DNA of 64,000 bases from Cavenderia fasciculata (GCF_000203815.1 NW_004457708.1:744001-808000), one strand, 5' to 3'. Shown: positions 23,161 through 35,959, counted from the first letter of the stretch. Program-made: numbers and translations. The notes: a model not told the origin generated them from the letters alone.

Positions 23161-24339
23161 ATGAAGATACAAGTGTTTACGGTTCTGCTAGTGTTGCAGT
23201 CTCTGCTTGGTGTATCAATAGCAGCTGTACCAACAACTCTTAACGTATTTGATAATACTGGAGTATATTATGCCATCAACATATCGAGTGGAGAACTCAT
23301 CAGTAAACATCGTATAAATTTATTCTTGAGTGACTTGGTAGAATTGAATGGTGTTATTCTACCCATGTCAGCTAGCGATGACTTTCTACTTATCGGAGGT
23401 AATATTACTGATGTTGGTGAATCTTATATTCCAATCATTTGGTCTTATAATGTTCTGGTATGTAATCCCACGATACAAATAACAACAATATAATAATTAT
23501 TAATCGGTTTTATCTCTCTTGTTTTCTCTATCTCTTCCTTTATCCGCAGAACAAGACGATTGTTCAAAAGTCATTCATAAATGTAAAGTTTCCACAATTT
23601 GATTACCAATGGAGTCCTCAGATCGCATCATATGATTCAATCAACAATATTGTTTACTTGAATGGTGATTTAAATGGAGGTCCTGTTTTGCTCAAATTTG
23701 ATTATAATCAACAAAAAGAGTAAGAGAACTATCTATTATCTATTGCCACTAATGCAAGCTTAATAACTAACTATATTGATATATAATTATTATTTTAGAG
23801 ATGTAATAACTTTACCAGGCATGGGATGGTACATACAATCAACTTACAATGAGACCACCAATATATGTTATATGGGCGGTCAGAAAGATGTATTGGGTCA
23901 ATTTGGCCAGATGCTAGTTGTCACTTACAACTCTGTGACTGGAGATATATCATCAAACAACATTAAATTTGATATTCCAGATAGTTGTTACTACTCGACA
24001 GTGATGTATCAATATAACTCCAAGTTTTATGCTGCACTAACCGCTGACACTGGTGATTGTTCAGCCTACGTCTTTGAGGTCGATATTGTTGGAAACACTA
24101 CGACACTACTGGCCTCCATCCCAAATGATGACACTGTTCAAATCGATGGATACATGAGCTTTGTATTCGATCCTGTCAATGGCTATATTGTCATGGTTGC
24201 ATCTAGTGCTGAGGATTATACAAAGCTGGAAATTTGTATGGTCAATCTCAATACCTATGACGTTGATCTATATGCTATCCCCAACGCACTTGTCCAGCAA
24301 ATAGGTAATGATGAGGATATGTTCATGACTCTATCTTAA
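23161..24339 (+). CDS. Secreted protein of unknown function
   Basis: Exons 23161-23457, 23550-23719 and 23799-24339 join in frame to 335 residues. The ATG at 23161 gives a signal peptide (MKIQVFTVLLVLQSLLGVSIAA); an upstream in-frame codon would spoil it. The mature part consists of repeated beta-strand-like segments (VYYAINISSGELIS, IVYLNGDLNG, YNSVTGDISS, YVFEVDIVGNTT, FDPVNGYIVMVAS), which suggests a beta-propeller; this is inference from hydrophobic alternation. Several N-glycosylation sites fit secretion. No family recognised; dictyostelids have many such paralogous secreted proteins. Confidence 0.8.
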
Positions 24340-24404
24340 GATAGCTAATTCAAATATAAATAATAAAATAAGGTACCTTTTAAATTAATTTATTATAGTA
24401 CTAT

Positions 24405-26462
24405 TTATTTGTATGGAGCTGGAGTTGATTGTATACATAGTGGGTATTCACCATGAATGGTTAGGTAAAGTGGAGGATAATTATAATTACCATTGATCTG
24501 TTGTTTTTGTTGTTTTTGTTGAATGACTCCACCAAATAATGATTTGTCTCCAACTACCAATACATTTGCATTTTTGCTATCCAATCTTCTAATAGATAAT
24601 TGTACATGTCTATCAGAAATATTTGTATATATTGTCAATTCCCCTACACTAGTTTGATTTATAATTTCATCTAATCTAAAACTAAACAATTGTTTGTTGT
24701 TATTCTCTATTTCTGGAAGAATTCTAACAATCAACTTTTTTAAATTATTTGGTAAAATATTATTATTATTATTATTACTATCTGTGTGACTATTATTATC
24801 TAATTGGTTAATTGATGGAATGGAATAAATTGGAATTTGTATACCAATTTGTTGTTGTTGTTGTTGTTGTGGATGAATGATTAAATCTAGAGTTGTTAAA
24901 GTTGATGGAATAGTATTTATATCTATCAAACCACCTTTTAGGTATTCTAATTGAGGAGGATATGAGTGTAGTGATAATGGAGTCGTTGCTGCTGCTGTTG
25001 ATACATTCCAAGTTAAATTCTTTAAAGATTGGGGAAGAATAGTAGTTGGGTTGTTTAAAATATCTGTTATAAATGTGATACCTTCGTCATCATCATCATC
25101 AAACATATTGTCAGTCTGGCCATTATACTCTAGAGTAAGAGACTCGACAGTATCGGGTATGGAACCCTCCAACAGACCGACATCATAAAACATAATGTCA
25201 AGTGTTAGATGAAGAACAGTACGAGGAATAAATCCAGGTGGTACAGACGTCAAACAATGAATGGTTAACCGTGTCAACGATGTTAGATGAGATAGTGAGA
25301 TACTAGAGTAGTCGTGACCACCCAGCTCTACCTCCAACTCGATCAACCCAGTTGGAAAGAATTGAGTTGTCATTGTGTTTTGACCCAAGTTACAGAAATG
25401 GCTCAATGCAAGTGAAGTCAGATTGGGTGGTAGTTGGATGTTGGATGCATCTATACTACATTGTTTTGGTACGAGTCCCAAGGTGAGACTGAGTTTTCTG
25501 AGGTTATGTAAATGATTAAAGTTGATAGTTTGACAATGATCGAATACCACCAAGACAACCTTTAACTCTACCAATTTATCCAATGATTGAAAGTAGTTTG
25601 GCGATGTCAGTTTCTGCATACCAATGTCGAGTTGTGTAAGAGTTCTCGGTAACAGTGTACGGTAGTCTGGGTCATCTGGCACTTTTGGAGCGTCGGCATA
25701 GACACTGCTAGTCGTGAATGACTCGAGAGTATGGTTGTCGAGCACACCGAGAAACTGTAACGGCAAGGTAGACTCGAACTGAAAATTAAAGTGTTTGAGA
25801 CGAGGAGGTAGGGATATTCGATCGACAAACGAATTCAACCCTTTTATAACCAGTGACTTGGTAGCTACAAATTCGGCCAATGCACTTGCGAAATTACCCA
25901 ATTTGACTAGGTCAAGGCACACATACTTTAGATTATCAAAGAATGGGTACATTGAGAAAGTGGGTGGAACCGTTGACCTTCCCTTAATGTATATACGACT
26001 GATTGATATTGGTGCATTCTGATATCTTGTATGACACTTGTAACCATGAAAGTTCATTTCCTCTTGTGCATATAAATTGATCATCAAACTATTGTTATTG
26101 AATGAGGTATCGTTATCATTATCCTCCTTTTCTGATATTAACAATTGATTTGATAATGCATTCTTGAATAAACTTTTAAATGATTTTAGTTTAAACAAAG
26201 ATGATGCATGACGAACATCAACACCATTGTCCACCAACCAATGTGATTGAACATCAATATAAATATATCCAACACTACTGAATGTAATATGATGACTACC
26301 GACAATCATACCATACAATTTCTTACAAGATAATGATAGACATATCAAATCTACATTGTTTGTCACTTGTCTAATAATATGTAACAATACAATATTTGGG
26401 AATTTAGTAATGTATTCCTTTTGATTATCTTGATTATCTTGTAAATTATTATTGATCATCAT
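24405..26462 (-). CDS. F-box-like/leucine-rich repeat protein
   Basis: Single exon, 685 residues, start ATG at 26462. Residues about 15-50 (ITKFPNIVLLHIIRQVTNNVD...SLSCKKLYGMI) look like an F-box. The rest has irregular leucine-rich repeats with (L/I)-P-x-x-(L/V)-x-x-L-x-L signatures such as LPPNLTSLALSHFC and IPDTVESLTLEYNG. Asp-, Gln- and Asn-runs interrupt the repeats near residues 460-600. This is the common dictyostelid F-box/LRR expansion; a role as an SCF substrate adaptor is inferred from family architecture only. Confidence 0.8.
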   Translation of the reverse strand: MMINNNLQDNQDNQKEYITKFPNIVLLHIIRQVTNNVDLICLSLSCKKLYGMIVGSHHITFSSVGYIYIDVQSHWLVDNGVDVRHASSLFKLKSFKSLFKNALSNQLLISEKEDNDNDTSFNNNSLMINLYAQEEMNFHGYKCHTRYQNAPISISRIYIKGRSTVPPTFSMYPFFDNLKYVCLDLVKLGNFASALAEFVATKSLVIKGLNSFVDRISLPPRLKHFNFQFESTLPLQFLGVLDNHTLESFTTSSVYADAPKVPDDPDYRTLLPRTLTQLDIGMQKLTSPNYFQSLDKLVELKVVLVVFDHCQTINFNHLHNLRKLSLTLGLVPKQCSIDASNIQLPPNLTSLALSHFCNLGQNTMTTQFFPTGLIELEVELGGHDYSSISLSHLTSLTRLTIHCLTSVPPGFIPRTVLHLTLDIMFYDVGLLEGSIPDTVESLTLEYNGQTDNMFDDDDDEGITFITDILNNPTTILPQSLKNLTWNVSTAAATTPLSLHSYPPQLEYLKGGLIDINTIPSTLTTLDLIIHPQQQQQQQIGIQIPIYSIPSINQLDNNSHTDSNNNNNNILPNNLKKLIVRILPEIENNNKQLFSFRLDEIINQTSVGELTIYTNISDRHVQLSIRRLDSKNANVLVVGDKSLFGGVIQQKQQKQQINGNYNYPPLYLTIHGEYPLCIQSTPAPYK

Positions 26463-26615
26463 TATAGAAATGAATTGAATCGTTAGTTATATAGTTAGAA
26501 AGCTAGCTTGATGAGATTGATTGCAAAATGATTTTATTTTTCTTTTCTTTTCTTTTCTTTTCTTTTTGAACATGCAATCTTACTATTTTATATTATTATA
26601 TGCTTGCTTGAATAA

Positions 26616-27857
26616 TTATTCTTCATAAATTCCAATATCTTTGAGAGTGTCTAAAAGTTGATTTAATCCACCTTGGCGTAAACTATCCCTGAGGGTGTCT
26701 CGGTAGAGGTTAAACTCTCCTCTAGTTTCGATGAGCCATTCGACAGCTCCCAAGTGTCCGTTTTCAGCAGCTAGTCGGATTGATTTGTTGGTACATTCTA
26801 CAAAGATATTGGAGTGTATCCATGAACACATTTCTACATCACCATTGGCAGCGGCATACTCCAAGGCCAAAGACGAGTATATGTCATCCTCGAATACATT
26901 TGAATGAATCCACTTGACCATGTTTAAATGGCCGCTTTTGGCAGCTATATCGATCGCATCGTACAAACCAATGTTATCATGGTCTACACGCTCATACATC
27001 CACTCCAAGACATCCACATGACCCGACCTGATGGCACTAGTCATTGCATCGTCGGATATACGGTGATCATATTCTCCAAACAACCAAATGACGACATCTA
27101 ATCGTCCACCTGACGCAGCACCAACCATTGCACACTCGATCCCAACTCTAGTCACATGGATATGACTATGAGCCATCCATTGAATAAACTCTAATGGACA
27201 AGACCCTTCGCAGGCACTGATAATTGCGTCTTCAGTCATACCTTCTTTTCTCTTTGATTTTAACCATTTCACTACTTGTATGTGTCCACCTTTTGCTGCC
27301 CAATCGATAGCATCGGTTGTGCAAATACCACTACTATTACTAGTACTATCACTTCCAAATCGATTATGTAACCATTGAACCATTTCAAGTCGACCTGATG
27401 ATGCAGCATAATCGATTGATTTGGCAAGATGTAAAACACCCAATGAATACTTGGTCATTAAGAATTCAACAATATCAATGTGACCAGCCTTGCATACCAT
27501 CAATACATTGATTGTTTTCGATAACATCTTGTCATCTCCACACCATTCTATCAGCATCTTGACAGTTTCAAGTTGAGCATTACCAAGTGTACAATACTGA
27601 GCAATACTATCCAATTTACACTTTCTAGTAAGTTTCTCCGGCACAAGATAATGTTTGACATAATCCCAAGTCATTCCAAACTTTGAAACCATTACAAGTT
27701 GTGTATTTGGTTCATTTGCTTCTTTGATTAAATATGATCCTTTGGCAAATGTGATTTGTCCTTTGTTGTGGCGAGATACACGGTGATTGATTTCATAAAT
27801 TGATTCAAATACTTTAATTCTAATAAATGTATTTCTTAATAAATCTATAATATTCAT
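26616..27857 (-). CDS. Ankyrin-repeat protein (dictyostelid expanded family)
   Basis: Single exon of 413 residues from the ATG at 27857 (MNIIDLLRNTFIRIKVFES); the frame is open five codons further without ATG. The N-terminal part resembles the cap of the ankyrin genes at 53.6 and 57.9 kb: the string TWDYVKHYLVPEKLTRK parallels PWEFIKHYLPPREEVLLKR there. Then about eight degenerate ankyrin-type repeats follow, each with x-A-(A/I)-x-x-G-H-(L/I)-x-x-V-x-W-(L/M) (for example AAKGGHIQVVKWLKS and AIRSGHVDVLEWMYER). Unlike those relatives it has no introns and its repeats end in a different sequence. Function unknown; probably protein-protein interaction. Confidence 0.85.
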   Translation of the reverse strand: MNIIDLLRNTFIRIKVFESIYEINHRVSRHNKGQITFAKGSYLIKEANEPNTQLVMVSKFGMTWDYVKHYLVPEKLTRKCKLDSIAQYCTLGNAQLETVKMLIEWCGDDKMLSKTINVLMVCKAGHIDIVEFLMTKYSLGVLHLAKSIDYAASSGRLEMVQWLHNRFGSDSTSNSSGICTTDAIDWAAKGGHIQVVKWLKSKRKEGMTEDAIISACEGSCPLEFIQWMAHSHIHVTRVGIECAMVGAASGGRLDVVIWLFGEYDHRISDDAMTSAIRSGHVDVLEWMYERVDHDNIGLYDAIDIAAKSGHLNMVKWIHSNVFEDDIYSSLALEYAAANGDVEMCSWIHSNIFVECTNKSIRLAAENGHLGAVEWLIETRGEFNLYRDTLRDSLRQGGLNQLLDTLKDIGIYEE

Positions 27858-28345
27858 CGTAGATAAATACAAATAAATAAATAAATATTTTTGAATAAAA
27901 ATGAGTTTAAGAATGAAAATGGAATAGCTAGTTTGTAGCTGTTTGTCGAGGTCGAGGGTTATGATTATTATTATATTTTTTTTATTTATTTTTTTTAAAG
28001 AACATTGTATTTTTTACTAATTGCTTTTGAATGTTTCCTTTTTGTTGTCAAAGACAAGAGAGATTGTGGAGGATATACTATCCACCACAATTCGCAGGCT
28101 TATTAATGGATGGGAAGGATGAATGAGGGAAAGGGAGAGTTTACAAACAAAATAATATTGGGATCGATGGTTTAAAGGTTGGACTGGCACATTGTTTCGG
28201 GGTTGGGGAGGGCGATTTGTATTTGATTTGGTAGATGGTTGGTTGGATTTTAATTTAAATTGACAGTAGTGGTGATTATATTAATATATTGGGTGACGGT
28301 GATTGGGTTGGGTTGTTGATATTATTATTATTATTATTATTTGAT
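27858..28345. other. Spacer upstream of the ankyrin gene
   Basis: About 490 bp between the ankyrin start and the V-ATPase stop, both on the minus strand. It presumably holds the ankyrin promoter. G-rich patches near 28180-28250 (GGTTGG-type) stand out from the AT-rich background. No gene is seen. Confidence 0.4.
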
Positions 28346-29740
28346 TTAGTCAAAGAATCTTCTGGATGGGTTAGCACCGTAGAGGGTGTTTCTAATGACT
28401 GGAGTCAATTGTTCGAAAGCAATTTCGAGACGAGCGTCCAAGGTGTTCTTGCAAATGATTCTACCTTCGAGGGCAGTGACAATGACACCACCGGAGCAAC
28501 CCTTTTGGTCACCCTTTGGAGCGGGTGGGAGGAAACGGACCTTGTCGACGTCGACGTGGACAGAGAGCTTGGTCTTGGTCTTGTATTCAGCGGCGGCTTG
28601 TGTGACGGCCTTTTCGACGAGGGCAATATCCTCTTGACGGCAGACGACGAGAATCTTTTCTTCACGCAACTTCATCATACCTTGGAGAACGAGATTCTTG
28701 AGAATGACAGTGTACTTCTCCTTGTCGTCTGGAATAGTGATCAACTTCTTTTGGGCATCAGCAACTACTTCACGGAGACATTCTTCTCTAACCTTTAAAA
28801 CTGACAAACGTGCCTTATTTAATTCGTTTGATAAGTTACTAAAAAGTAAATAGAAAATAGAAATGAAAATAGAAAGGAAATGATATATCAGTTTCAATTG
28901 TCATTATTGTTGATTATTGTCATTAATTGATTGTTTGTGTTTCTGACATACATCTTCTTTTGGACTTCGATTTGCTTTAACTTCTTTTCATAGTCCTTGA
29001 TGATCTTGAGCTTCTCAGTTTGGAAGATTCTACCCTTTTCAGAGGTGAATTCTTGAGCAGCCTTTGACTTGATTTCTTCAGCCTTGTCGTTGGCTTCAGA
29101 AAGAATGAAATTCTTCATTTGAGTGAGTTGAGCAGAGATTTGTGTGTCATCCTATAATTGATCAATCAATAAATATAAATATAAATATAAATAAACAAGT
29201 ATAAGTATATTATATTAAGAAGGTGTTCTTTTCCAATCAATTGCATTTTGGAGAGTGACAGAGGGAGAGAAGAGAGATATTTTAATTTTTTTCGTGTGTC
29301 GACGTTTGTATGGTTGGTATGGTATGGTATGTTTGTTCATCATCGCGATAGTAGTTGAATTGGAGAATGAATCACCATTGGTATATTATTTGTTGTTGTC
29401 TATTTCTAAATCTAAATCTAAATCTAATCACTTTTTCAGATATATCTGTGTATCTATGTTGTTGAATGAATGGTTATAATTGTTTGTTGTTTAATTAACT
29501 GCTTGTTCTCCTGTGTTTACGAGTTTCTACATCATTCTATATATGCTGGCTGATATCATACAAGACACCAATGTTGTGTGCTACTATAATCATTCATCTA
29601 TTTTCTACACTAACTATGATTACTTGTTGTACTACTTTTGTGTGATGTCATAACTTCACCACCACACCACCATTATCGTCTATACGCTGTTGTTGTTGTT
29701 GTTGTTGTTGTTATAGAGGAGTTATATAGAGTCATACCAT
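28346..29740 (-). CDS. vatE: V-type proton ATPase subunit E
   Basis: Peripheral-stalk subunit of the V1 sector of the vacuolar proton pump. The coding exons are 29740-29738 (the ATG alone), 29151-28952 and 28838-28346, giving 231 residues, the normal length for subunit E. The protein begins M-D-D-T-Q-I-S-A-Q-L-T-Q-M-K after splicing; without the ATG-only exon there is no start before the conserved MDDTQ region. The helical stalk (EANDKAEEIKSKAAQEF, EKGRIFQTEKLKIIKDYEKK) and the conserved C-terminal head (GGVIVTALEGRIICKNTLDA, LEIAFEQLTPVIRNTLYG) are intact. Intron 1 is 586 bp, long for this window, and contains a GTT run (29689-29712 lies near its 5' end). Codon use is biased to C-ending codons, which fits high expression. 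Confidence 0.96.
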
Positions 29741-31203
29741 TTTAAAATTAGTATTAATACTATTGATATTATTTAAATTAAAAATAAATAAATAGAGCTT
29801 GCAAAAGAGAGTGAGAGAGGGGATTTGAGGTAAGTGAAGGATCGCGCTCTTTGAAAAAAAATAGAAAAAACAAAACAAAAAAAATCAGCTGAAAAGGCTG
29901 TCGACGTTATCACCAGCGCCCTGGTTTGTCAGTTTTCAGGATAGGATTCGACTGGTCAAAAAAACAACCCTGTATCAAACGACTCCTTCTTCCATCCATC
30001 ATGATGCATTTAATTTAAACAAGAGAGATAAGATATTTATTAATAAACTAACGATGCTAACGCTCTGTCAAACTAAATGTCTATTATAGTAGTAGCAGTA
30101 TTATATATATATATATATATACGCTCACAAAAAGAAGCATCATGATATACAAATAGGTGCACCCCTGCTACGAGCGAGTATTGTACCTTGGTTGGTTGGT
30201 TGGTTGAAGTTCAACCAATATTATTTTGGATGACAGGCAAAGAAGCAAACTGCCAATATATGTATATAAAACGAGGATGGATGGAGTACTGCAGTGAGTG
30301 AGGTAGAGGTCGATGTAACATTCTTGTGTAGTATTTGTGTTGGGGTTGACCTTAATGAAAGTATTAAAATATAATATGTATCCGACACCACTCCATTTTT
30401 AGTAGTTCTGTGAGAATGGAATTAAAAACTCTCACTCTCTTTTGGAGTTGGATATTATGTGTGGGTGACTAGTACTACGACTACTACTACACTGCAATAA
30501 AAAAAGAGAAGTTCAGTTGGAACAAACTTGATACCTGGCAACGACCGCTTTACTACTCTTCCAAGTCATGCCATGCAGTGAGCTAGCCAACAACCAACTT
30601 ACCACTACTAACATGCCAACCAACCATCCATCCAGCCAGCCAGTACTTTTATTATTTTAATATATACAACTTTGTAGTAGAGAGATATATAGTATATTTT
30701 TTTGATTGAATAGATAGAGATATAATATATAAAAACCCAAACAAATAGATTATAATATTACAATTTTCCATTATTTATTTATTCATTATATTCTATAACT
30801 AACTAAAACTTCGAGGTTGTGATTCAGATTCAAATATCCTACCTACCTTTATTCATTTAATAAAGAATATAAATTCTTTTTATTTTTGTTTTTTTAATTT
30901 AATTTTTTTTATAAACACTCTCCCCACACAACCATCTCATTTTAGTTTGAATCAAATCACAAGCAAGAGTAGCAAACTTTATCTATCTATCTATCTCTGT
31001 TATTATATAATATATTAAATATATATTAATTACTATTTTACAAATCTAAAATACTATTTATTTATTTATGTTAGATATTGCATTCACACATTCTTGTACA
31101 TATATATATAACTTCATATTTATTTATTTATTTAAAAGCAACACATTGTACATAGCAGCAACACAAACCAACTTAACGAATAACAAATAATACTCAATAA
31201 ACA
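29741..31203. other. Divergent intergenic region between vatE and an F-box gene
   Basis: About 1.46 kb with no supported gene. It holds a TA microsatellite (about 30103-30121), a GGTTGGTTGG tract near 30188-30205, and a less AT-rich island near 29885-29990 bounded by the complementary heptamers CTGAAAA and TTTTCAG. The last 300 bp before 31204 are AT-rich and leader-like with CAACA runs. Two promoters must lie here. Confidence 0.4.
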
Positions 31204-34084
31204 ATGGATCTCAACGAAAACAATCTATTGGAATCAGATGATGATGAATTGTCATTACAAGATGTATTGGTTCAACAAGATAATGATCTTCAATTCTTTT
31301 CAAATCATAATCCTTATCTTTATAATAATAATAGTAATAATAATAATAACAACAATAATGGATTCTTACAAATGCCAGCTCATTTACTTGGCAATGAAGA
31401 GTTACAAGTTGATGAGAACCAATTCTCTGTAATGACTGGAATGAACAATCAACAACAAGACGATAACGATGATGAAGAAGACGATGAATATGACTCTGAT
31501 AGTGACTCTGACCAAGATAATAACAATACAATGGATGTAGAAAGTAATAATAATAATAATAATAATGGTAATGGTAATGGTAATAGTAATGGCATATCAA
31601 TACAGTTTCATTATGAAAATCCTTATCAACATTATTATGACTCTAATCAATCAGGTGACCATTCTCCTATTACTCATTTTGGTTATGAACCTCAACAACA
31701 AGATACAACATATAAACCAACTCAGCAACAACTACAACAACAACATAATAATAATCAATCAAAAATACATCAAGAACAACAACAAATAATAGATTATTTC
31801 TCAAATATGCCAATTGATATTATAATATCAATACTTGTATTTTTGGATAATACGTCACTTCAAAATATCATGCTTGTTTCTTCACTCTATTATGACCTTT
31901 CTTTTGATTTTGAAATTTGTAAGTAGAAATATATTTGACAAACATTGACATTGACATGTATATAGAATTCTAATATTAATAATAATAATTAATTTAGGGA
32001 AACCAAAATGTAAACTTTCAAATCAAAGTGTAAATAGTACAATTACAAAAGCAACCTTTTTAACACCTGGTTTTGCATCTGGTGACAATCAAAATAATCA
32101 TCATAATCAAAATAATAATATTCATATTAATAATAATCATATGGTAAATGAACATGGAGGAGGAGAGAATTTATCACAACAATTATCATCGTTGGTCATG
32201 TCAAAGAAAAAGGTTCGATTTTATAACAATGAGTTGGAACCATCAACAAATGACAGAGGATCTTGGAAACGTCTATACAATGACTTGGGATCTATTGTAT
32301 TATACGATACATACGATTTATTGTTAGAAGCAATAGAATCATCTACTCAAGACACTGATGACCAATCCATTGAAAACACACTTCAACCAAACAAAACATT
32401 TTGGTCTTCCAAAGGCAGTACAGTCGACTCTAACGAATATCTCATCTATAAACTCGAACAACCCATATGTATAGTATCTTCAATTCAAATTCATGTTTAT
32501 AGAGCTTTCTTTCAACCAAGGTATGCAATCAGTGATTAGAGTATTGAATATTCTATATTATGATAGTTACTAAACTAACTATTATTATTATTTATATTTA
32601 TTTAGTACACCAATTTACTCGCCACAATGGATTAGAGTATCAGTTGGATTTTCACCATTTAATATGCATTATACATCTGATTTATTTCAAGTTGAATTAA
32701 CAGATGAGCCACAAACATTTACATTTGAACCTCGGTTGGTGGTAGGAGGATACATTAAAATCGATTTAATTGGTAAACAACAAACTCAAATCAACGATGG
32801 ATTGTATTATACTGTATTAAGATATGTATGTGCTGATGGTCGGGCTATTGGATCATTATACAATTGTCCTGATTTGTGTAATTCAATGATTGAATTTGCT
32901 ATGAAATATCAGTCATTGGAATCTCTTTATAAAATGGTTGTTAGCAAGTCAGCGTCGTCCTCATCATCTACAACTACAACCACCAGTACAACGACGACAA
33001 CAGATTCATCAGCCATGACAACTCCAGTAATGACATCAACTACTGATACCTCCACCACTGTCACACCTTGTATAGGCACTAGTTCAGCCATTGCAAATAC
33101 ATCTAATCATTCACCATCAAACCTCCTTTCACTGCTACGTGGATTAATTTCACCAAAGTTGGATAAATCAAAATTATATCGTCATCAAATGGAATCTGTA
33201 TTGGGGTATATTCTAGATGGGAAATATGAAACTGCAATTAATACAGTTATAGATGTAAGTATAGAAACCAAAAATAACATTTGAAAGAAGATACAGGTAT
33301 TAATATTAATGTTTATTTTTTATTTATTTTTTAGCAAAACCTAAGAACACCAAAAATATTTAAAATGTTTTTATCAGTACCAAATCCAAGTGCAATTTCA
33401 CAATACTTTATTACATTGTATAGTCATTCGAATATGTTGTTTTCACAGGATGAATCATTGTATGTTGTGAGAGAGATGTTTGAGTCACAACAAGAATATC
33501 TATTTTCACGATTGGTCATGTCTGGCAAATTGTACATGTCGGAGCAACTTGGTGACTTTTTACTCTTCTCTGGACACCCCTTGATTGCAGCCAATGTATA
33601 CAATCGATCTCGTGTCTCTGACAAGATCATCCAAAGTCTATTTATCTCTGAACATCACATTGAAACCATCAATCATGTAGTTGAATTATTAGAAGATAAT
33701 TTTATTGATATTATTCATTTAATTAAATTGTATGAAACCAAAAAAAATCAAAGAATATTATAATATATTAATATTAATTTTTATTTATTTATATTTATAT
33801 AAAGATTTAAAAAATATTCATTATATCAAGCTTTTAAATTCACCATATTACTTTTGGAGAGAATTCCAGAACCACCATTTACAATGGATCAAATCAACGA
33901 TCAATTTGACAATTTAAATGCAACAGGAGTACCTGATGCAATCGACAAACTCAAGATACTTATGGCACAGGAAGAAGATTACAAACCATCGATCATTGTC
34001 TACAAGGACAAATCTTCTCTTGGTCCATTTTTCGAATTACTAGGAAGATCCATTATCTTATCTAATGGTCGAGATAATAATTAA
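31204..34084 (+). CDS. F-box protein (At4g00755-like architecture)
   Basis: Predicted SCF ubiquitin-ligase adaptor. Five exons, 31204-31918, 31998-32520, 32606-33254, 33335-33729 and 33805-34084, join in frame to 853 residues. The N-terminus is acidic with Asn/Gln runs. An F-box lies near residues 199-240 (YFSNMPIDIIISILVFLDN, SLQNIMLVSSLYYD). After it come a region with GSWKRLYNDLGS and a conserved-looking beta module (FWSSKGSTVDSNEYLIYKL, IVSSIQIHVYRAFFQP, TPIYSPQWIRVSVGF) like that of plant F-box proteins of the At4g00755 type. A Thr/Ser-rich linker and a helical C-terminal domain with SLYKMV, GYILDGKYETAI and GKLYMSEQLGDFLLFSGH follow. The C-terminal module is not identified. Confidence 0.85.
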
Positions 34085-34489
34085 TTATTAATAAATTAAA
34101 ATAATAAATTATTATTTAAACTAAAGTTCAAATATTATTATTATTATTTCCCTCTCATTTTTTCAGAGAACCAAAAAAAATTCCCTGGTTTTCAAACTAT
34201 ACATAGCATAAAAATATAGTGATTTTTACACTTTTTATTTGTTTTTCATTCATTCATTCTTCATCCCACATCATCATCACAATTTAATTGTGAATTTTCT
34301 ATTCAATTTCAAAAGTTTATACATTCCATTTATACAACGTTGCTCATAGAAGGAATAGATTAAAGAAAAGAAAAGAGAGAGAGAAGAGAGTAGTCTCACA
34401 AAAGTAAAGAGTTGTAGAAGAAGAAGAAAGAGAAGGTTGAGATATACAACATATATATATATATAGAGAGAGAGAAGTAGAAAAGTAGA
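34085..34489. other. Spacer upstream of the Atg18 gene
   Basis: About 405 bp of AT-rich DNA with a GAGA-rich leader (34360-34485) just before the Atg18 start. No gene is seen. Confidence 0.4.
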
Positions 34490-35959
34490 ATGTATTTAGT
34501 AGGAGGAAAGTATAAGAGTGGAATACTCTTTGCAAACTTTAACCAAGATTTTAGTTGTATATCAGTTGGTACACCTGAAGGTTTCAAAATCTTTAATTCA
34601 GAACCTTATTCCCTAGTTTATAATCAATGTTTGTATCAAAATATATCACATCAGAATACAATTCATTCATTCATTCATTATTAACCATTGTTCAATATTG
34701 TATTGTTATATTATATTATTAGCAAATGGAGGTGCAGGTATGATTGAAATGTTATTTTCAACTAGTTTGGTATCAATTGTTGGTTCAGGTGAAGGAGGAT
34801 CATCACAAAGAAGATTATTGATTAATAACATAAAGACTGATACAACCATTTGTGATTTAAACTTTGTAACAACCATTCTTGCTGTAAAAATGAATAGAAA
34901 AAGGTATGTATATCAAACATTAATTTAGATAATATACCTCCTCTTATTATTGAAATATAATATTGATTAATTTGATTCAATCATTCAATCAGATTGGTAG
35001 TAGTTATGGAAACAAAAATACACATTTACGATATAAATAATATGAAGTTATTAGAAACACGAGACGTGGAACCTAACCCAAAGGGTCTTTGTGCTCTTTC
35101 ACCATCCAACACCAATTTTATGGTCTATCCAGTCTCTCAAAATTGTGGGAATATACTGGTACTCGATGTATTGACCCTTGAAACTGTAAATTTAATCCCC
35201 GCTCACAAAGGTCCAATTTCTCAAATCGTTTTAAATCAAACTGGTACAATGTTGGCTACTGCATCTGAAAAGGTATAAAAAAAAGAGATGAAAAAGAATA
35301 GAGAAGAAAAAGAAATTAATTATTTCTTGGTTATTAATTAATATTTATTATTTAGGGAACTGTGATTAGAGTTTTTATGTTACCAAATGCAAATAAATCA
35401 ATTTCATTTAGAAGAGGGACATATCCAGCCGTTATTCATTCAATGACATTTAGTTTTGATTCAAAATATCTATGTGTTTGTAGTGACACTGGAACGATTC
35501 ATATTTTTAAAGTCGATTTTACTCAATGGTAAATAGAGAGAATCAAAACAAAAATCAAACATAATTTATTAATAATTATTTTATTTTATTTTCTTTTCTA
35601 GTGGGAGTAGCAGTGGAGTAAGTTCATACTTACCAGAGGTACTTAGTCAGGTATGGGAACCATCTAGAGATTTTGCTCATATTAAAATTACACCAGGTGT
35701 TCCAAGTATATGTGCGTTGAGTCAAGACAACAAAATAGCAATGGTTTTGACGGCTGAGGGATTCTACCCGCAGTATCAATTTGATGAAAATGTTGGAGGT
35801 GAATTGAAACAAATCAATGAATATTCACTATTGATGGAACCACAAACTGTAGAGGTTAGTGGAAAAATATTGACTGATCAACAACCAGCAGCTGCTGTAC
35901 AACAACAACAACAACAGCAACAGCCACCTCAATCACCAAGCAATAATACAAATTTGTAA
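34490..35959 (+). CDS. atg18: PROPPIN autophagy protein Atg18/WIPI
   Basis: Predicted seven-bladed WD40-like protein that binds PI3P and PI(3,5)P2 on autophagic and endolysosomal membranes. Exons 34490-34628, 34723-34903, 34993-35272, 35356-35528 and 35602-35959 join in frame to 376 residues. The lipid-binding signature is present as FRRG in [18 protein letters not shown] (about residue 215). Other family marks are [19 protein letters not shown] at the N-terminus, [52 protein letters not shown] and the C-terminal blade [18 protein letters not shown] Gln/Pro-rich tail ends the protein. The overall order fits Atg18/WIPI1-2 rather than the WIPI3/4 type, though this split is from memory. Confidence 0.92.

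Noticed and set aside
28289-28798. Plus-strand frame of 169 codons across the V-ATPase gene
   Set aside because: Antisense shadow of the strongly biased vatE exon 3, which is clearly identified on the minus strand.
29689-29712. GTT repeat considered as a CRISPR-like or structured repeat
   Set aside because: A simple trinucleotide microsatellite at the start of the vatE intron; no spacers.
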